DNA from: an aff. Roholtiella sp. LEGE 12411
Lineage (GTDB): Bacteria; Cyanobacteriota; Cyanobacteriia; Cyanobacteriales; Nostocaceae
Length of the DNA stretch: 64,000 bases
NCBI RefSeq assembly: GCF_015206995.1
Contig: NZ_JADEXR010000003.1
Location: forward strand, 43,404-107,403
Reading direction: 5' to 3'
Positions 27,327-35,736 of the stretch are shown here, piece by piece (the first letter of the stretch is position 1; the number at the start of each line of letters is the position of its first letter). The position numbers and the translations under genes are program-made. A model generated the notes under the pieces. It saw nothing but the letters and a program-made list of their open reading frames with translations, was not told the DNA's origin and did not search any database.

Positions 27327-29183
27327 GCTTTTAATCTCAGTCACAGAATAAACTATAGTCAGTTTTTGACTTCCTCGCAATTTTAATTCTTGCAATTTTT
27401 GTGTATAAAAATTATCCTTAATTAGCTGGTATGTTGTCTCACTAACTAAAATGTTATTAGAATTTCCTTCTTGCGTATTTTTATTGAGTTGTTCCAAACG
27501 AGCAGTAATATTGACAGTATCTCCTAATACAGAATAGTTTAATCGTTGAGATCCGCCAATACTACCAGCAACTACTAAACCTGTATGAATACCGATACCA
27601 ATGTGAATAGCAGGTTGAGCAAGCTGTTCGAGTTCTTTATTTAATAGGATTAATTTTTCCTGCATAGCTATGGCCGCAGAGACGGCATTAATGGCATCTT
27701 GCTGAATTTCTTCTGCTTGGGTGTGGGGAAAGGGAATGCCAAAAACAGCCATAACGGCATCACCAATGTATTTATCAATTACTCCATGATTCTGGTGAAC
27801 ACATTCAACCATTGCCCCCAGATAGGTGTTTAACCAGTTGAGTAACTCTCGTGGCTTCATACCTTCAGAAATGGTGGTAAAGCTGCGGATATCGCTAAAT
27901 AGAACCGTTACTACCATTTCTTTGGCATCTAGTTGGCCGTTTTGGAAAATTTCGGTGCGATTTTGCCAGATTAATGCTGCTGTCTCCTGAGAAACATGAC
28001 TAGCAAATAAACTCATCAATTGTTGTTTTTCTTTTTGTTCTTGCCACTGCACGCTTAACCCAGCTAAGAGAATAGTACCAATGGGTGCGGCAGTGGGCAA
28101 CCAAAGATTGGTTGTAAGGGCTAATACTGATAAACTAAACCAAATTAGGGGTAGTAGTCCTAGTAGCAGAATTCGTTGGTAAAATTTTTGGGGAGTTAGT
28201 ATTATGGTTCCCGTAATACCTACAGTCAGTATTAGTAAAAGTTCAAATTGCCAAGGTAATTTTCGCAGAAATCGCTGGTTAAGTAGATTATCCAGGACTG
28301 CGGCGTGTAGGTAAACACCAGAAGTGGGTACTATTTGCTGGAAGGGAGTTTTGAGAGGATCGTTTGTACCAGTAGCAGTTAACCCAACTAAGACAATTTT
28401 GTTTTTAAGTTTGGCTATATCGATTTTTTTCTGTAAAACATCGGCAAAGGAATAAGTGGGGATTTTCTGTGTTGGTTCTACCCAGTTAATCCAGACAGAT
28501 TTTTTGTTCATTCCTGATTGCAGAGATGGAATGGTAATCAGAGCTTTTTGGTTTTTATTGGTGTTTGCTGTGAAGGTGTGCTGCAAACTCTTGTTGTATA
28601 TTTCTAGTAACTTAATGCCCAGAGAAGGGACTTGATCGATGTAAAGAAAAAATTGCCGAGTGATGCCATCAAAATCAGCATTATTGACTATGTGTCCTTT
28701 GCTAGTGACACGATCTAAAATTGGCACTGGATGCAGAGTTTGTTGCTGTAGACTAGGGGCAACTGCTAAAACAACTGTACCGTTAATCGCCATTGCTTCT
28801 GCTAGTTCACTATCATGAATTGTGGGTTCGGTAAAAAGAATATCAAAGCCAATGGCTTGGGGAGGGGTAGCTTCTAGGGTTTCTAATAATTGAGTATAGC
28901 GATCGCGTGATAAGGGGAACTGCCCATATTGTTGTAATGTACGATCATCAATACCAATTACTGCTATACGTTGATCCCAACTAGAATGCGGTAGATAGTT
29001 ACGGGTGCGGAATATTAAGTTAAATCCTAATAATTCCAAGCTATTCCAAGCACTTATTTGCGATAATCCCACTGACAAGAATGCAGTCAACACCCCAGGA
29101 AAAAGTGGATATTTTTCTAAGATAGAGTTTTTGAGGTACTTATAAGTATTTCCTAGAGATTGTACCCGGACATTTAAAGCCAT
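27309..29183 (-). CDS. CHASE2-domain adenylate/guanylate cyclase
   Basis: This 624-residue membrane receptor has an N-terminal helix and a CHASE2 sensor outside the membrane (about 45-315), starting with RIAVIGIDDRTL. Three helices follow (about 325-400), then a class III cyclase domain (about 430-610). Metal-binding FSDIRSF and the second Asp in DKYIGDAVMAVFG are present. The Lys of IDKYIGD and the Asp of LGDTVNITAR favour ATP, hence cAMP. The external ligand is unknown. Same-strand genes for a small secreted protein and a FecR protein lie downstream, but an IS701-like scrap now separates them. Confidence 0.9.
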   Translation of the reverse strand: MALNVRVQSLGNTYKYLKNSILEKYPLFPGVLTAFLSVGLSQISAWNSLELLGFNLIFRTRNYLPHSSWDQRIAVIGIDDRTLQQYGQFPLSRDRYTQLLETLEATPPQAIGFDILFTEPTIHDSELAEAMAINGTVVLAVAPSLQQQTLHPVPILDRVTSKGHIVNNADFDGITRQFFLYIDQVPSLGIKLLEIYNKSLQHTFTANTNKNQKALITIPSLQSGMNKKSVWINWVEPTQKIPTYSFADVLQKKIDIAKLKNKIVLVGLTATGTNDPLKTPFQQIVPTSGVYLHAAVLDNLLNQRFLRKLPWQFELLLILTVGITGTIILTPQKFYQRILLLGLLPLIWFSLSVLALTTNLWLPTAAPIGTILLAGLSVQWQEQKEKQQLMSLFASHVSQETAALIWQNRTEIFQNGQLDAKEMVVTVLFSDIRSFTTISEGMKPRELLNWLNTYLGAMVECVHQNHGVIDKYIGDAVMAVFGIPFPHTQAEEIQQDAINAVSAAIAMQEKLILLNKELEQLAQPAIHIGIGIHTGLVVAGSIGGSQRLNYSVLGDTVNITARLEQLNKNTQEGNSNNILVSETTYQLIKDNFYTQKLQELKLRGSQKLTIVYSVTEIKSSSEIS

Positions 29184-29544
29184 TTTATGAGGGAAGATGT
29201 CACCTTTTTAGTTTAGATGAGATAGTCAAAAATCCATTGAGATATGCATAACAGTGAGCTAAAACTTGAGGAACATTTTCCTTGTTCCACTAAGCACCAG
29301 AGATTTTGGTGCGTCTAAATCATAGAGACACAGAGAGCGCAGAGAGAAAAAAAGAAATTTTACGAGTCACCTTGAAAGGCTAGTCCTGGAATTTGGTCTC
29401 ACGCAGAGAATAAGAGTTTAGAATAATCGCTACACTAGATAAATGAAACGGGTTGCTCACTAAAGTAGCTTTAGACCTTCATTGGAACTCAGGACACCGC
29501 TACAATAGTACCCTAAAGCAGGATTATGCCTAAATAGCGATATT
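29184..29544. other. Intergenic region with interspersed repeat copy
   Basis: The gap carries the divergent promoters of the cyclase and gatB. At 29322-29388 an AGAGACACAGAGAGCGCAGAG stretch leads into the GAAATTTTACGAGTCACC..TTGAAAGGCTAGTCCT repeat shared with 25750-25793. No gene is seen. Confidence 0.5.
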
Positions 29545-31020
29545 ATGACTTCTACTACGACCGTCAAAACTGAGTATGAAGCGATTATTGGGTTAGAAAC
29601 CCATTGTCAGCTAAGTACTAACACCAAAATTTTCTCTAATAGTTCTACGGCATTTGGTGCTAATCCCAATACCAACATCGACCCAGTTTGCATGGGTTTA
29701 CCTGGGGTCTTACCTGTACTCAACCAAAAAGTACTAGAATATGCTGTCAGAGCAGGTTTGGCACTTAATTGTCAAATTGCAAAATATAGCAAATTTGACC
29801 GTAAACAGTATTTTTATCCTGATCTACCCAAAAATTACCAAATTTCTCAGTATGACTTACCGATCGCAGAACATGGTTGGTTAGAAATTGAGTTGGTAGA
29901 TGCTGAGGGGAATCCAATTCGGAAACGCATTGGGATTACGCGTCTGCACATGGAGGAAGATGCGGGAAAATTAGTACATGCAGGCAGTGATCGCCTTTCT
30001 GGTTCTACTTATTCTCTGGTAGACTACAATCGCGCAGGCATCCCATTGGTGGAAATTGTCTCTGAACCAGATTTGCGTTCGGGACTGGAAGCGGCTGAAT
30101 ACGCCGAAGAATTGCGCCGCATTGTTCGATATCTGGGTGTGAGTGACGGCAATATGCAAGAAGGGTCACTACGCTGTGATGTCAATATCTCTGTGCGTCC
30201 GGTGGGACGAAAGGAGTTTGGCACTAAAGTAGAAATTAAAAACATGAACTCGTTCAACGCCATTCAACGGGCGATTGACTATGAAATTGAGCGGCAAATT
30301 GCAGCCGTAGAAGCAGGCGATCGCATTATACAAGAAACTCGCCTATGGGAAGAAGGCACTCAACGCACAATTAGTATGCGGGTTAAGGAAGGTTCTAGTG
30401 ATTACCGCTACTTCCCAGAACCAGATTTAGCACCAATTGAGGTGTCAAATGAACAATTAGAGAAGTGGCGTAGCGAACTACCAGAATTACCAGCCCAAAA
30501 ACGCCATCATTATGAAAGTGAGTTGGGACTTTCGCCTTATGATGCACGAGTATTGACAGAAGACCGCCCTGTAGCCGAATATTTTGAAGCAGCGATCGCA
30601 TCTGGAGCCAATCCGAAAGCTGCGGCTAACTGGATTACTCAAGATATTGCCGCATACCTCAATAAGCAAAAACTTGGTATCACAGAAATTGCCTTGACTC
30701 CCACTAATTTAGCTGATGTGATCACTCGCATTGAAAAGGGCACAATTAGCAACGCCCAAGCTAAAGAAAAACTGTCAGATTTGTTGAGTGGTATTTCTCC
30801 TGAAAAAGCTTTTGCCGGTCAGGAGCTAATCACTGATCCTAGTGTACTGGAACCCATTGTTGATGAAGTCATTGCTGCCAACCCCAAAGAACTAGAAAAG
30901 TATCGCAACGGTAACACTAACCTCAAGGGCTTCTTTGTTGGGCAAGTTTTGAAAAAGACTGGCAAACGTGCTGATCCGAAGCTGACTAATGAGTTGGTAG
31001 ATAAGAAATTGAATGCCTAA
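29545..31020 (+). CDS. gatB: Asp-tRNA(Asn)/Glu-tRNA(Gln) amidotransferase subunit B
   Basis: GatB is the tRNA-binding kinase/transamidation subunit of GatCAB. It converts Glu-tRNA(Gln) to Gln-tRNA(Gln), needed in cyanobacteria because they lack glutaminyl-tRNA synthetase. The 491-residue product starts with the family pattern EAIIGLETHCQLSTNTKIF and contains CMGLPGVLPVLN, RLHMEEDAGKL and DYNRAGIPLVEIVSEPD. The YqeY-like tail ends GKRADPKLTNELV. Length is normal. A terminator lies at 31119. gatA and gatC are not in the window. Confidence 0.97.
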   Translation: MTSTTTVKTEYEAIIGLETHCQLSTNTKIFSNSSTAFGANPNTNIDPVCMGLPGVLPVLNQKVLEYAVRAGLALNCQIAKYSKFDRKQYFYPDLPKNYQISQYDLPIAEHGWLEIELVDAEGNPIRKRIGITRLHMEEDAGKLVHAGSDRLSGSTYSLVDYNRAGIPLVEIVSEPDLRSGLEAAEYAEELRRIVRYLGVSDGNMQEGSLRCDVNISVRPVGRKEFGTKVEIKNMNSFNAIQRAIDYEIERQIAAVEAGDRIIQETRLWEEGTQRTISMRVKEGSSDYRYFPEPDLAPIEVSNEQLEKWRSELPELPAQKRHHYESELGLSPYDARVLTEDRPVAEYFEAAIASGANPKAAANWITQDIAAYLNKQKLGITEIALTPTNLADVITRIEKGTISNAQAKEKLSDLLSGISPEKAFAGQELITDPSVLEPIVDEVIAANPKELEKYRNGNTNLKGFFVGQVLKKTGKRADPKLTNELVDKKLNA

Positions 31021-31118
31021 TTCTTTGAAATGTTTACAAGAATAACCAAAAAGACGGGTGACAACCCTCATACCGCAGATGCTATAATGTGGTATATATA
31101 TACACCCTGATGATCTGG

Positions 31119-31145
31119 AGAGCTGCTTAAGCAGCTCTTTTTTTT
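31119..31145 (+). terminator. Rho-independent terminator
   Basis: The perfect 8-bp stem AGAGCTGC/GCAGCTCT with loop TTAA is followed by eight T. It can end gatB. It could alternatively end a short transcript from the TATAAT at 31083. Confidence 0.88.
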
Positions 31146-31504
31146 ATTTGATCGTATGTAAAACCCCATCCCCTTGTGGGTGGGCATGTAAGCACGGTTA
31201 AATAATGGGGCATTTAACCCCATCATTTAGCTTCCCCCTAAGACGCCAACGTCATCGCTACGCAGAGGGTAGCGAGACGCAACCCATCACGAATGATCAT
31301 GGCATTTCCACTGCATACTTCTTCGTCATAAGAAAGGTAAAAAAAATTATGCTAATCGTCAATTGGTGCATTATTATTGCCATCAGCACATAAGCTCACA
31401 ATAAGTAGAAATACTTGATGTAAGAGTTAGCTAGTTAGTAGCTGACTAACTAACCTAAGCTGAATGCACCTACCTACCCAACCTGATAGTCGTGGGGAAA
31501 AATA
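31146..31504. other. Intergenic region upstream of argJ
   Basis: A small repeat fragment with CATCGCTACGCAG..GTAGCGAGACGC lies at 31251-31280, a piece of the interspersed palindromic family. A short open frame (31205-31393) overlaps it and looks spurious. The argJ promoter is expected near the end. Confidence 0.5.
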
Positions 31505-32746
31505 ATGACAGATTGGCATAAAATTATTGGTGGCGTCACAGCCCCAAGAGGTTATCGGGCGGCAGGAATTACCGCAGGATTGAAACCTTCCGGGTTGCCA
31601 GATTTAGCTTTAATAGTGTCAGATGTAGAAGCGATCGCAGCTGGTGTATTTACCACCAGCCAAGTTAAAGCCGCCTGTGTAGACTATTGTCGCCAACAGT
31701 TACGAACTAAACATAGTGCTAGGGCAATTCTCTGCAATGCCGGACAAGCAAACGCCGCTACAGGTACTCAAGGTTGGGTTGATGCCCTAGAATCTACTAT
31801 GGCAGTAGCCCAAGCACTAAACATCCCGTCGGAATCTATGTTATTAGCTTCTACTGGGGTAATTGGGCAACGAATTCCTATGGATAAACTGAAAGCAGGA
31901 ATTCCCAAACTAGTGGCAGCACTATCAGAAACAGGCTCAGATGCCGCCGCTGGGGCAATTATTACCACAGACTTAGTAACAAAATCCATAGCCCTAGAAA
32001 CAGCTCTAGGCGATCGCCCCGTGCGAATTGGCGGTATTGCCAAAGGTTCCGGGATGATTCATCCCAACATGGCAACCATGCTCGCATTTGTCACCTGTGA
32101 TGCAGCTATTTCACCCACGCTTTGGCAACAGATGTTAAGTAGGGCAGCTGACAAAAGTTTCAATTCTATCACCGTTGATGGTGATACCAGTACCAACGAC
32201 AGTTTAATTGCTTTAGCAAATGGTCAATCCCGCACCCCAGCAATTACTGAGATGGGTGCAGAAGCAGAAAAATTAGAAGCGATGTTAACAGCAGTTTGCC
32301 AGCATTTAGCGAAAGCGATCGCCCGTGATGGTGAAGGTGCAACCTGTCTAATCGAAGTACAAGTGACTGGGGCCCATGATGAACTCTCAGCCCGCCAAAT
32401 AGCTAAAACCATTGCGGGTTCATCCTTAGTTAAATCTGCAATCTTTGGACGTGACCCCAACTGGGGACGCATCGCCGCCGCTGCTGGACGTGCAGGCGTG
32501 CCTTTTGAGCAAGAAAGCCTACAAATTAAATTAGGGGATTTCTTAATGTTAGATCATGGGCAACCTTTAACATTTGACCGTGCAGCAGCAAGCGCTTATT
32601 TAAAACAAGCGGCGATGGGTGCTTATCTTGAAGAGGATACTGTTTTAATCTCTGTCAGCGTTGGTAATGGTCATGGTTCTGGTAAAGCGTGGGGTTGTGA
32701 TTTAAGTTACGACTACGTGAAGATTAACGCCGAGTATACGACTTAA
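31505..32746 (+). CDS. argJ: Bifunctional ornithine acetyltransferase/N-acetylglutamate synthase
   Basis: ArgJ recycles the acetyl group from N-acetylornithine to glutamate in arginine synthesis. The 413-residue precursor self-cleaves before Thr191 in MATML, which is present. GGVTAPRGYRAAGI at the start, the GSGMIHPNMATML core, the DPNWGR segment and the C-terminal YV.INAEYTT are all typical. In cyanobacteria arginine feeds cyanophycin. It is monocistronic here. No defect was seen. Confidence 0.96.
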   Translation: MTDWHKIIGGVTAPRGYRAAGITAGLKPSGLPDLALIVSDVEAIAAGVFTTSQVKAACVDYCRQQLRTKHSARAILCNAGQANAATGTQGWVDALESTMAVAQALNIPSESMLLASTGVIGQRIPMDKLKAGIPKLVAALSETGSDAAAGAIITTDLVTKSIALETALGDRPVRIGGIAKGSGMIHPNMATMLAFVTCDAAISPTLWQQMLSRAADKSFNSITVDGDTSTNDSLIALANGQSRTPAITEMGAEAEKLEAMLTAVCQHLAKAIARDGEGATCLIEVQVTGAHDELSARQIAKTIAGSSLVKSAIFGRDPNWGRIAAAAGRAGVPFEQESLQIKLGDFLMLDHGQPLTFDRAAASAYLKQAAMGAYLEEDTVLISVSVGNGHGSGKAWGCDLSYDYVKINAEYTT

Positions 32747-32858
32747 AAGACCAGCCTCTCTGAATTTATTATTTGATCACAAAGGATAATGCACCACAAA
32801 ATTTTGCAATTCTTAGAAAGATTGCACACCTTTTAGGTAAACAAAAGCATGTCCAAGT

Positions 32859-33344
32859 TTAACTCCTAACTCTTGAATCTTTTTTGATCATTATCCAGCC
32901 GATCGCAACAAGCAACGCACCAAACAAAAGAAATCCTAAATCCCAAGCTAACTGATTCGGCCCTGATTTTACATGGTGGATACCAAGAATTTGGTGGTCA
33001 ATTAGACCTTCAACCAAGTTAAATAATCCACCACCAATCAGCAACGACCCAACAAAGGTCTGTGATGACCAAGCAACATCATCACGCCCCCCAGCCCGCC
33101 ATAGCAAGACTACTCCTACTACAGTCAGCAGTAAGTCTAAGGCATGAAATAACCCGTCCCACAGCATATTCAAATCTATATTTGCGGTGGTTGTCAAAGG
33201 TAGAATGTTGCTTAGCATGTGATGCCACTGGAGTAGTTGATGCAATAGAATGCCATCAACAAATCCTCCAAGACCCAGACCAAGAAAAATTCCAGCAGCA
33301 ATTAGCGGTGCGCTTTTGTTGAGAGTTTCACTTTTGACCTCCAT
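32859..33344 (-). CDS. DUF2243 membrane protein
   Basis: The protein of about 161 residues has four helices. GIFLGLGLGGFVDGILLHQLLQWHHML is seen in parts, then a second helix with ALDLLLTVVGVVLLW. GGGLFNLVEGLIDHQILGIHHV follows, and a last helix precedes the basic end. These His/Asp-rich membrane motifs define DUF2243, whose function is unknown. The ATG at 33344 is preferred to one 12 bases upstream because GAGG lies just before it, overlapping the earlier ATG. Confidence 0.85.
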   Translation of the reverse strand: MEVKSETLNKSAPLIAAGIFLGLGLGGFVDGILLHQLLQWHHMLSNILPLTTTANIDLNMLWDGLFHALDLLLTVVGVVLLWRAGGRDDVAWSSQTFVGSLLIGGGLFNLVEGLIDHQILGIHHVKSGPNQLAWDLGFLLFGALLVAIGWIMIKKDSRVRS

Positions 33345-33437
33345 CGTTAACCTCATATATATATAGGCTTAATTATCAACATAAAACTTTTTTGAAAGCA
33401 ATATCTTCTATCTTGAGACAAGTACAATCATTCAATC

Positions 33438-34925
33438 TCAATTTCTCATTTTTAATTGAGTAGCCCGCGCTCTCACAATCAGCATAGCTCCTGCTGTAAA
33501 TGATATTCCTAATAACAGATTTTTTAGGCTAAGGTTTTTGCCGCTTTCACTAACTAAAATTCCTTCCAGCATCAGAGAAGGTATTAATGTACCACCATAA
33601 ACTAAGAACTTAGAAAACATCAACTTTTTTTTTGCCAGTAGAATTATTATGGCTAAACCTACTCCTAGAGGTATAAAAGTCAGTGCATAGTAAAAAATTC
33701 TTTGCTTTTTGGGGATTAAATCCAGTAACTTAAAAAAGTAAGAATTATGTAAATTATCTACATAGACTTTAATAGTTGCTCTAGTATAAGTGATGACTAT
33801 ATGATGAAGATTAGTATCTGTAAAAATATTAGGTATATTCAGTTTTAACTCTGATCCATTTTCGCCAGTAATTGGCGTTCGTAGTCGAAAATCTAAGTTA
33901 TTTCCCTGCTGTGCCACTGTCCAATTGCGATGCAGAGAATTGCCAGAATTTGAGATAATACGCGCAGGCCCAAGCTGCTCTGTATTGGCAGTAGCAACGC
34001 TAGTGCTGAGCGTAAATTCTGAAGTCTTGCTGATTCTTTTGCTGAGAAATGCGACAGGATTGGCTGTTTGTAGCCAATGACTGGAACTCAAAAAAGCACC
34101 TTTACCTTCCTGAATATCTGAGGGCTGTCCTTGCCACAATAGTTCTGGGAGTTGTTTAGTCTGTTCTTTATAGCAACATTTCCCATTTAATTGATAAGAA
34201 GCTAACAGAGAAGTACCAAGTTTATTAAAGTAACTTGAGTCAGCTAATCCTTGTACTACTTCATTTGGTGTTATGGCTCTATCAGCAATGTAAACTTCAG
34301 ATACATATCCTTGCCAAGGTCTATCTCCTGTGAGTTCATTGCCAATTATTAATGGATAATTGGCATTCCAATTACTCAAATTAGTCGCACTTTGCCAAAA
34401 CAGCGAAATCAGAAATGTCAGAAATATATATCCCAAAAATAAAGCTGTTATCTGTTTGTTTGAGCGGTTATAATTACCATATTTTATATGCGCTACTGTG
34501 TTAGTAAAGCTTTGATGATTCCATATATAAAAGCAAACAAAACCTAGCACCCCACCAATAGTATTATTCAAAATATCTGCTGGAGTAGGCATTCTTGAAG
34601 GTAGAAATACTTGCAATAATTCAACTGTCAGTGATAAACCAGTGCTGATCAGGGTAGCTATGAAAATTTGTACTAGCAATCTCATCCTGAGTTTCTGCAA
34701 AAAACTTGTGAGACTGAAACCTACAGGTACAAATAAAAAAACATTATTTACTTGGTCTTGAAAATAACTGGTATTGTTAAAACTGGCAAAAACTTCTGCC
34801 ACTGAGAAACTATCTGGAACGGAAAAATTAAAGGGATAAAGTGTAGCGAATAGTACTAATAATATGCTGATGATAACAATCAGGAAATTAGAAGAGGCTT
34901 GATGGAAGATTTGGCTTCGACTCAT
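33438..34925 (-). CDS. VanZ-family membrane protein with LamG-like domain
   Basis: The 495-residue protein has an N-terminal VanZ-like unit of four helices (about 13-165), including NNVFLFVPVGFSLTSFL and PADILNNTIGGVLGF. A lumenal or periplasmic concanavalin/LamG-type beta domain follows (about 185-400), with SEFTLSTSV and LHHIVITYTRATIKVYVDN. Two or three helices close the protein. VanZ relates to glycopeptide resistance in enterococci, but this fusion is common in bacteria without that trait and may deal with surface polysaccharide. The function is unknown. Confidence 0.82.
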   Translation of the reverse strand: MSRSQIFHQASSNFLIVIISILLVLFATLYPFNFSVPDSFSVAEVFASFNNTSYFQDQVNNVFLFVPVGFSLTSFLQKLRMRLLVQIFIATLISTGLSLTVELLQVFLPSRMPTPADILNNTIGGVLGFVCFYIWNHQSFTNTVAHIKYGNYNRSNKQITALFLGYIFLTFLISLFWQSATNLSNWNANYPLIIGNELTGDRPWQGYVSEVYIADRAITPNEVVQGLADSSYFNKLGTSLLASYQLNGKCCYKEQTKQLPELLWQGQPSDIQEGKGAFLSSSHWLQTANPVAFLSKRISKTSEFTLSTSVATANTEQLGPARIISNSGNSLHRNWTVAQQGNNLDFRLRTPITGENGSELKLNIPNIFTDTNLHHIVITYTRATIKVYVDNLHNSYFFKLLDLIPKKQRIFYYALTFIPLGVGLAIIILLAKKKLMFSKFLVYGGTLIPSLMLEGILVSESGKNLSLKNLLLGISFTAGAMLIVRARATQLKMRN

Positions 34926-35736
34926 GAGTTCTCATGTAATTTTTGTGCTTAGTAATTAACTGATTATTAATTACTAATTTTCAGTAAGATATGCTTAAAT
35001 ACAATGTTTAACTGCACGAGATGCCAATGCTGCTTTTATATTATTTATTCGTAGATAAATATGAGCAAAAATTCATGAAGAATTCATAATTCTATGATGA
35101 ATAACACATAAAGCCCTTTGATTTGCTGAAATAATCATGGTTTGGATTAGCTTTGCAAAAAAATTCTGTAGTCTAAGAGGATGTTTTAAAAGTCTAAATT
35201 AATACCAAACTCAGCGATTAGAAATCGCGGGCCACTTGCTACAAGTCGGCGGCACTTCCTTCTCCTGTCGGAGACGCTGCGCGAACAAGTCGGCATAGCC
35301 GCAAGGGCGCAGTGGCTACGCAGGCGAAACCCACCTTTCCTTGCGGAACGCTACGCGAACGTGGGTTGGAAAACCTTGATTTTTGGTTAGTCCACGGAGG
35401 TGGACTTTGTTTGTGTAGTAGCGAATTATATTCGCCGATAACTTTTAAAACATCCTCTAAGATAGAGTTTTGCAGTTCTGGTTTTTGTGCAAATTCTTTT
35501 CCTTCTTTTCCGAGAGAGCAGTATGGATTGTTCTTACAGCAAAAGTTCTGGTTTTTGGCGATCGCCTGGCATTCTTTTTTATATCTGAAGATAGGTTCTA
35601 AGTGATATTTCCTACATACAGTTGTCGTAATGCCGTTATCAGTGTCATAAAGAAAAGGTGAAGGGTTAGCCCTTGACACATACCTGACATTAAACTTGCT
35701 TACGCTCCCAGCTTCCAGGATAGACATATCACACTC
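34926..35736. other. Long intergenic region containing a MITE
   Basis: AT-rich sequence (34926-35170) precedes a MITE at 35177-35457. Then 35460-35736 is upstream of the FHA-cyclase gene. A minus-strand open frame crosses the MITE (35239-35727), but its second half is repeat sequence and its start leaves no promoter, so it is not called. Confidence 0.55.
35177..35457. mobile_element. MITE with 17-bp terminal repeats and TAA duplication
   Basis: GAGGATGTTTTAAAAGT at 35177-35193 has its exact reverse complement at 35441-35457. TAA flanks both ends (35174-35176, 35458-35460). A TNA target duplication and a GAGG start fit the IS1031 group of the IS5 family. The 281-bp interior has no transposase. 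It holds stacked hairpins (CCCACCTTTCC...CGTGGGTTGG, TCCACGGAGGTGGA, GCGAATTATATTCGC). It also holds a palindromic repeat with GCGCGAACAAGTCGGC that recurs inverted at 48162-48228. Confidence 0.85.

Noticed and set aside
31205..31393. Plus-strand 62-codon frame before argJ
   Set aside because: Overlaps an interspersed repeat fragment and shows no domain or convincing start.
35239..35727. Minus-strand 162-codon frame
   Set aside because: Its second half is MITE and palindromic repeat sequence. Its start lies 9 bases from a divergent real gene, leaving no promoter.
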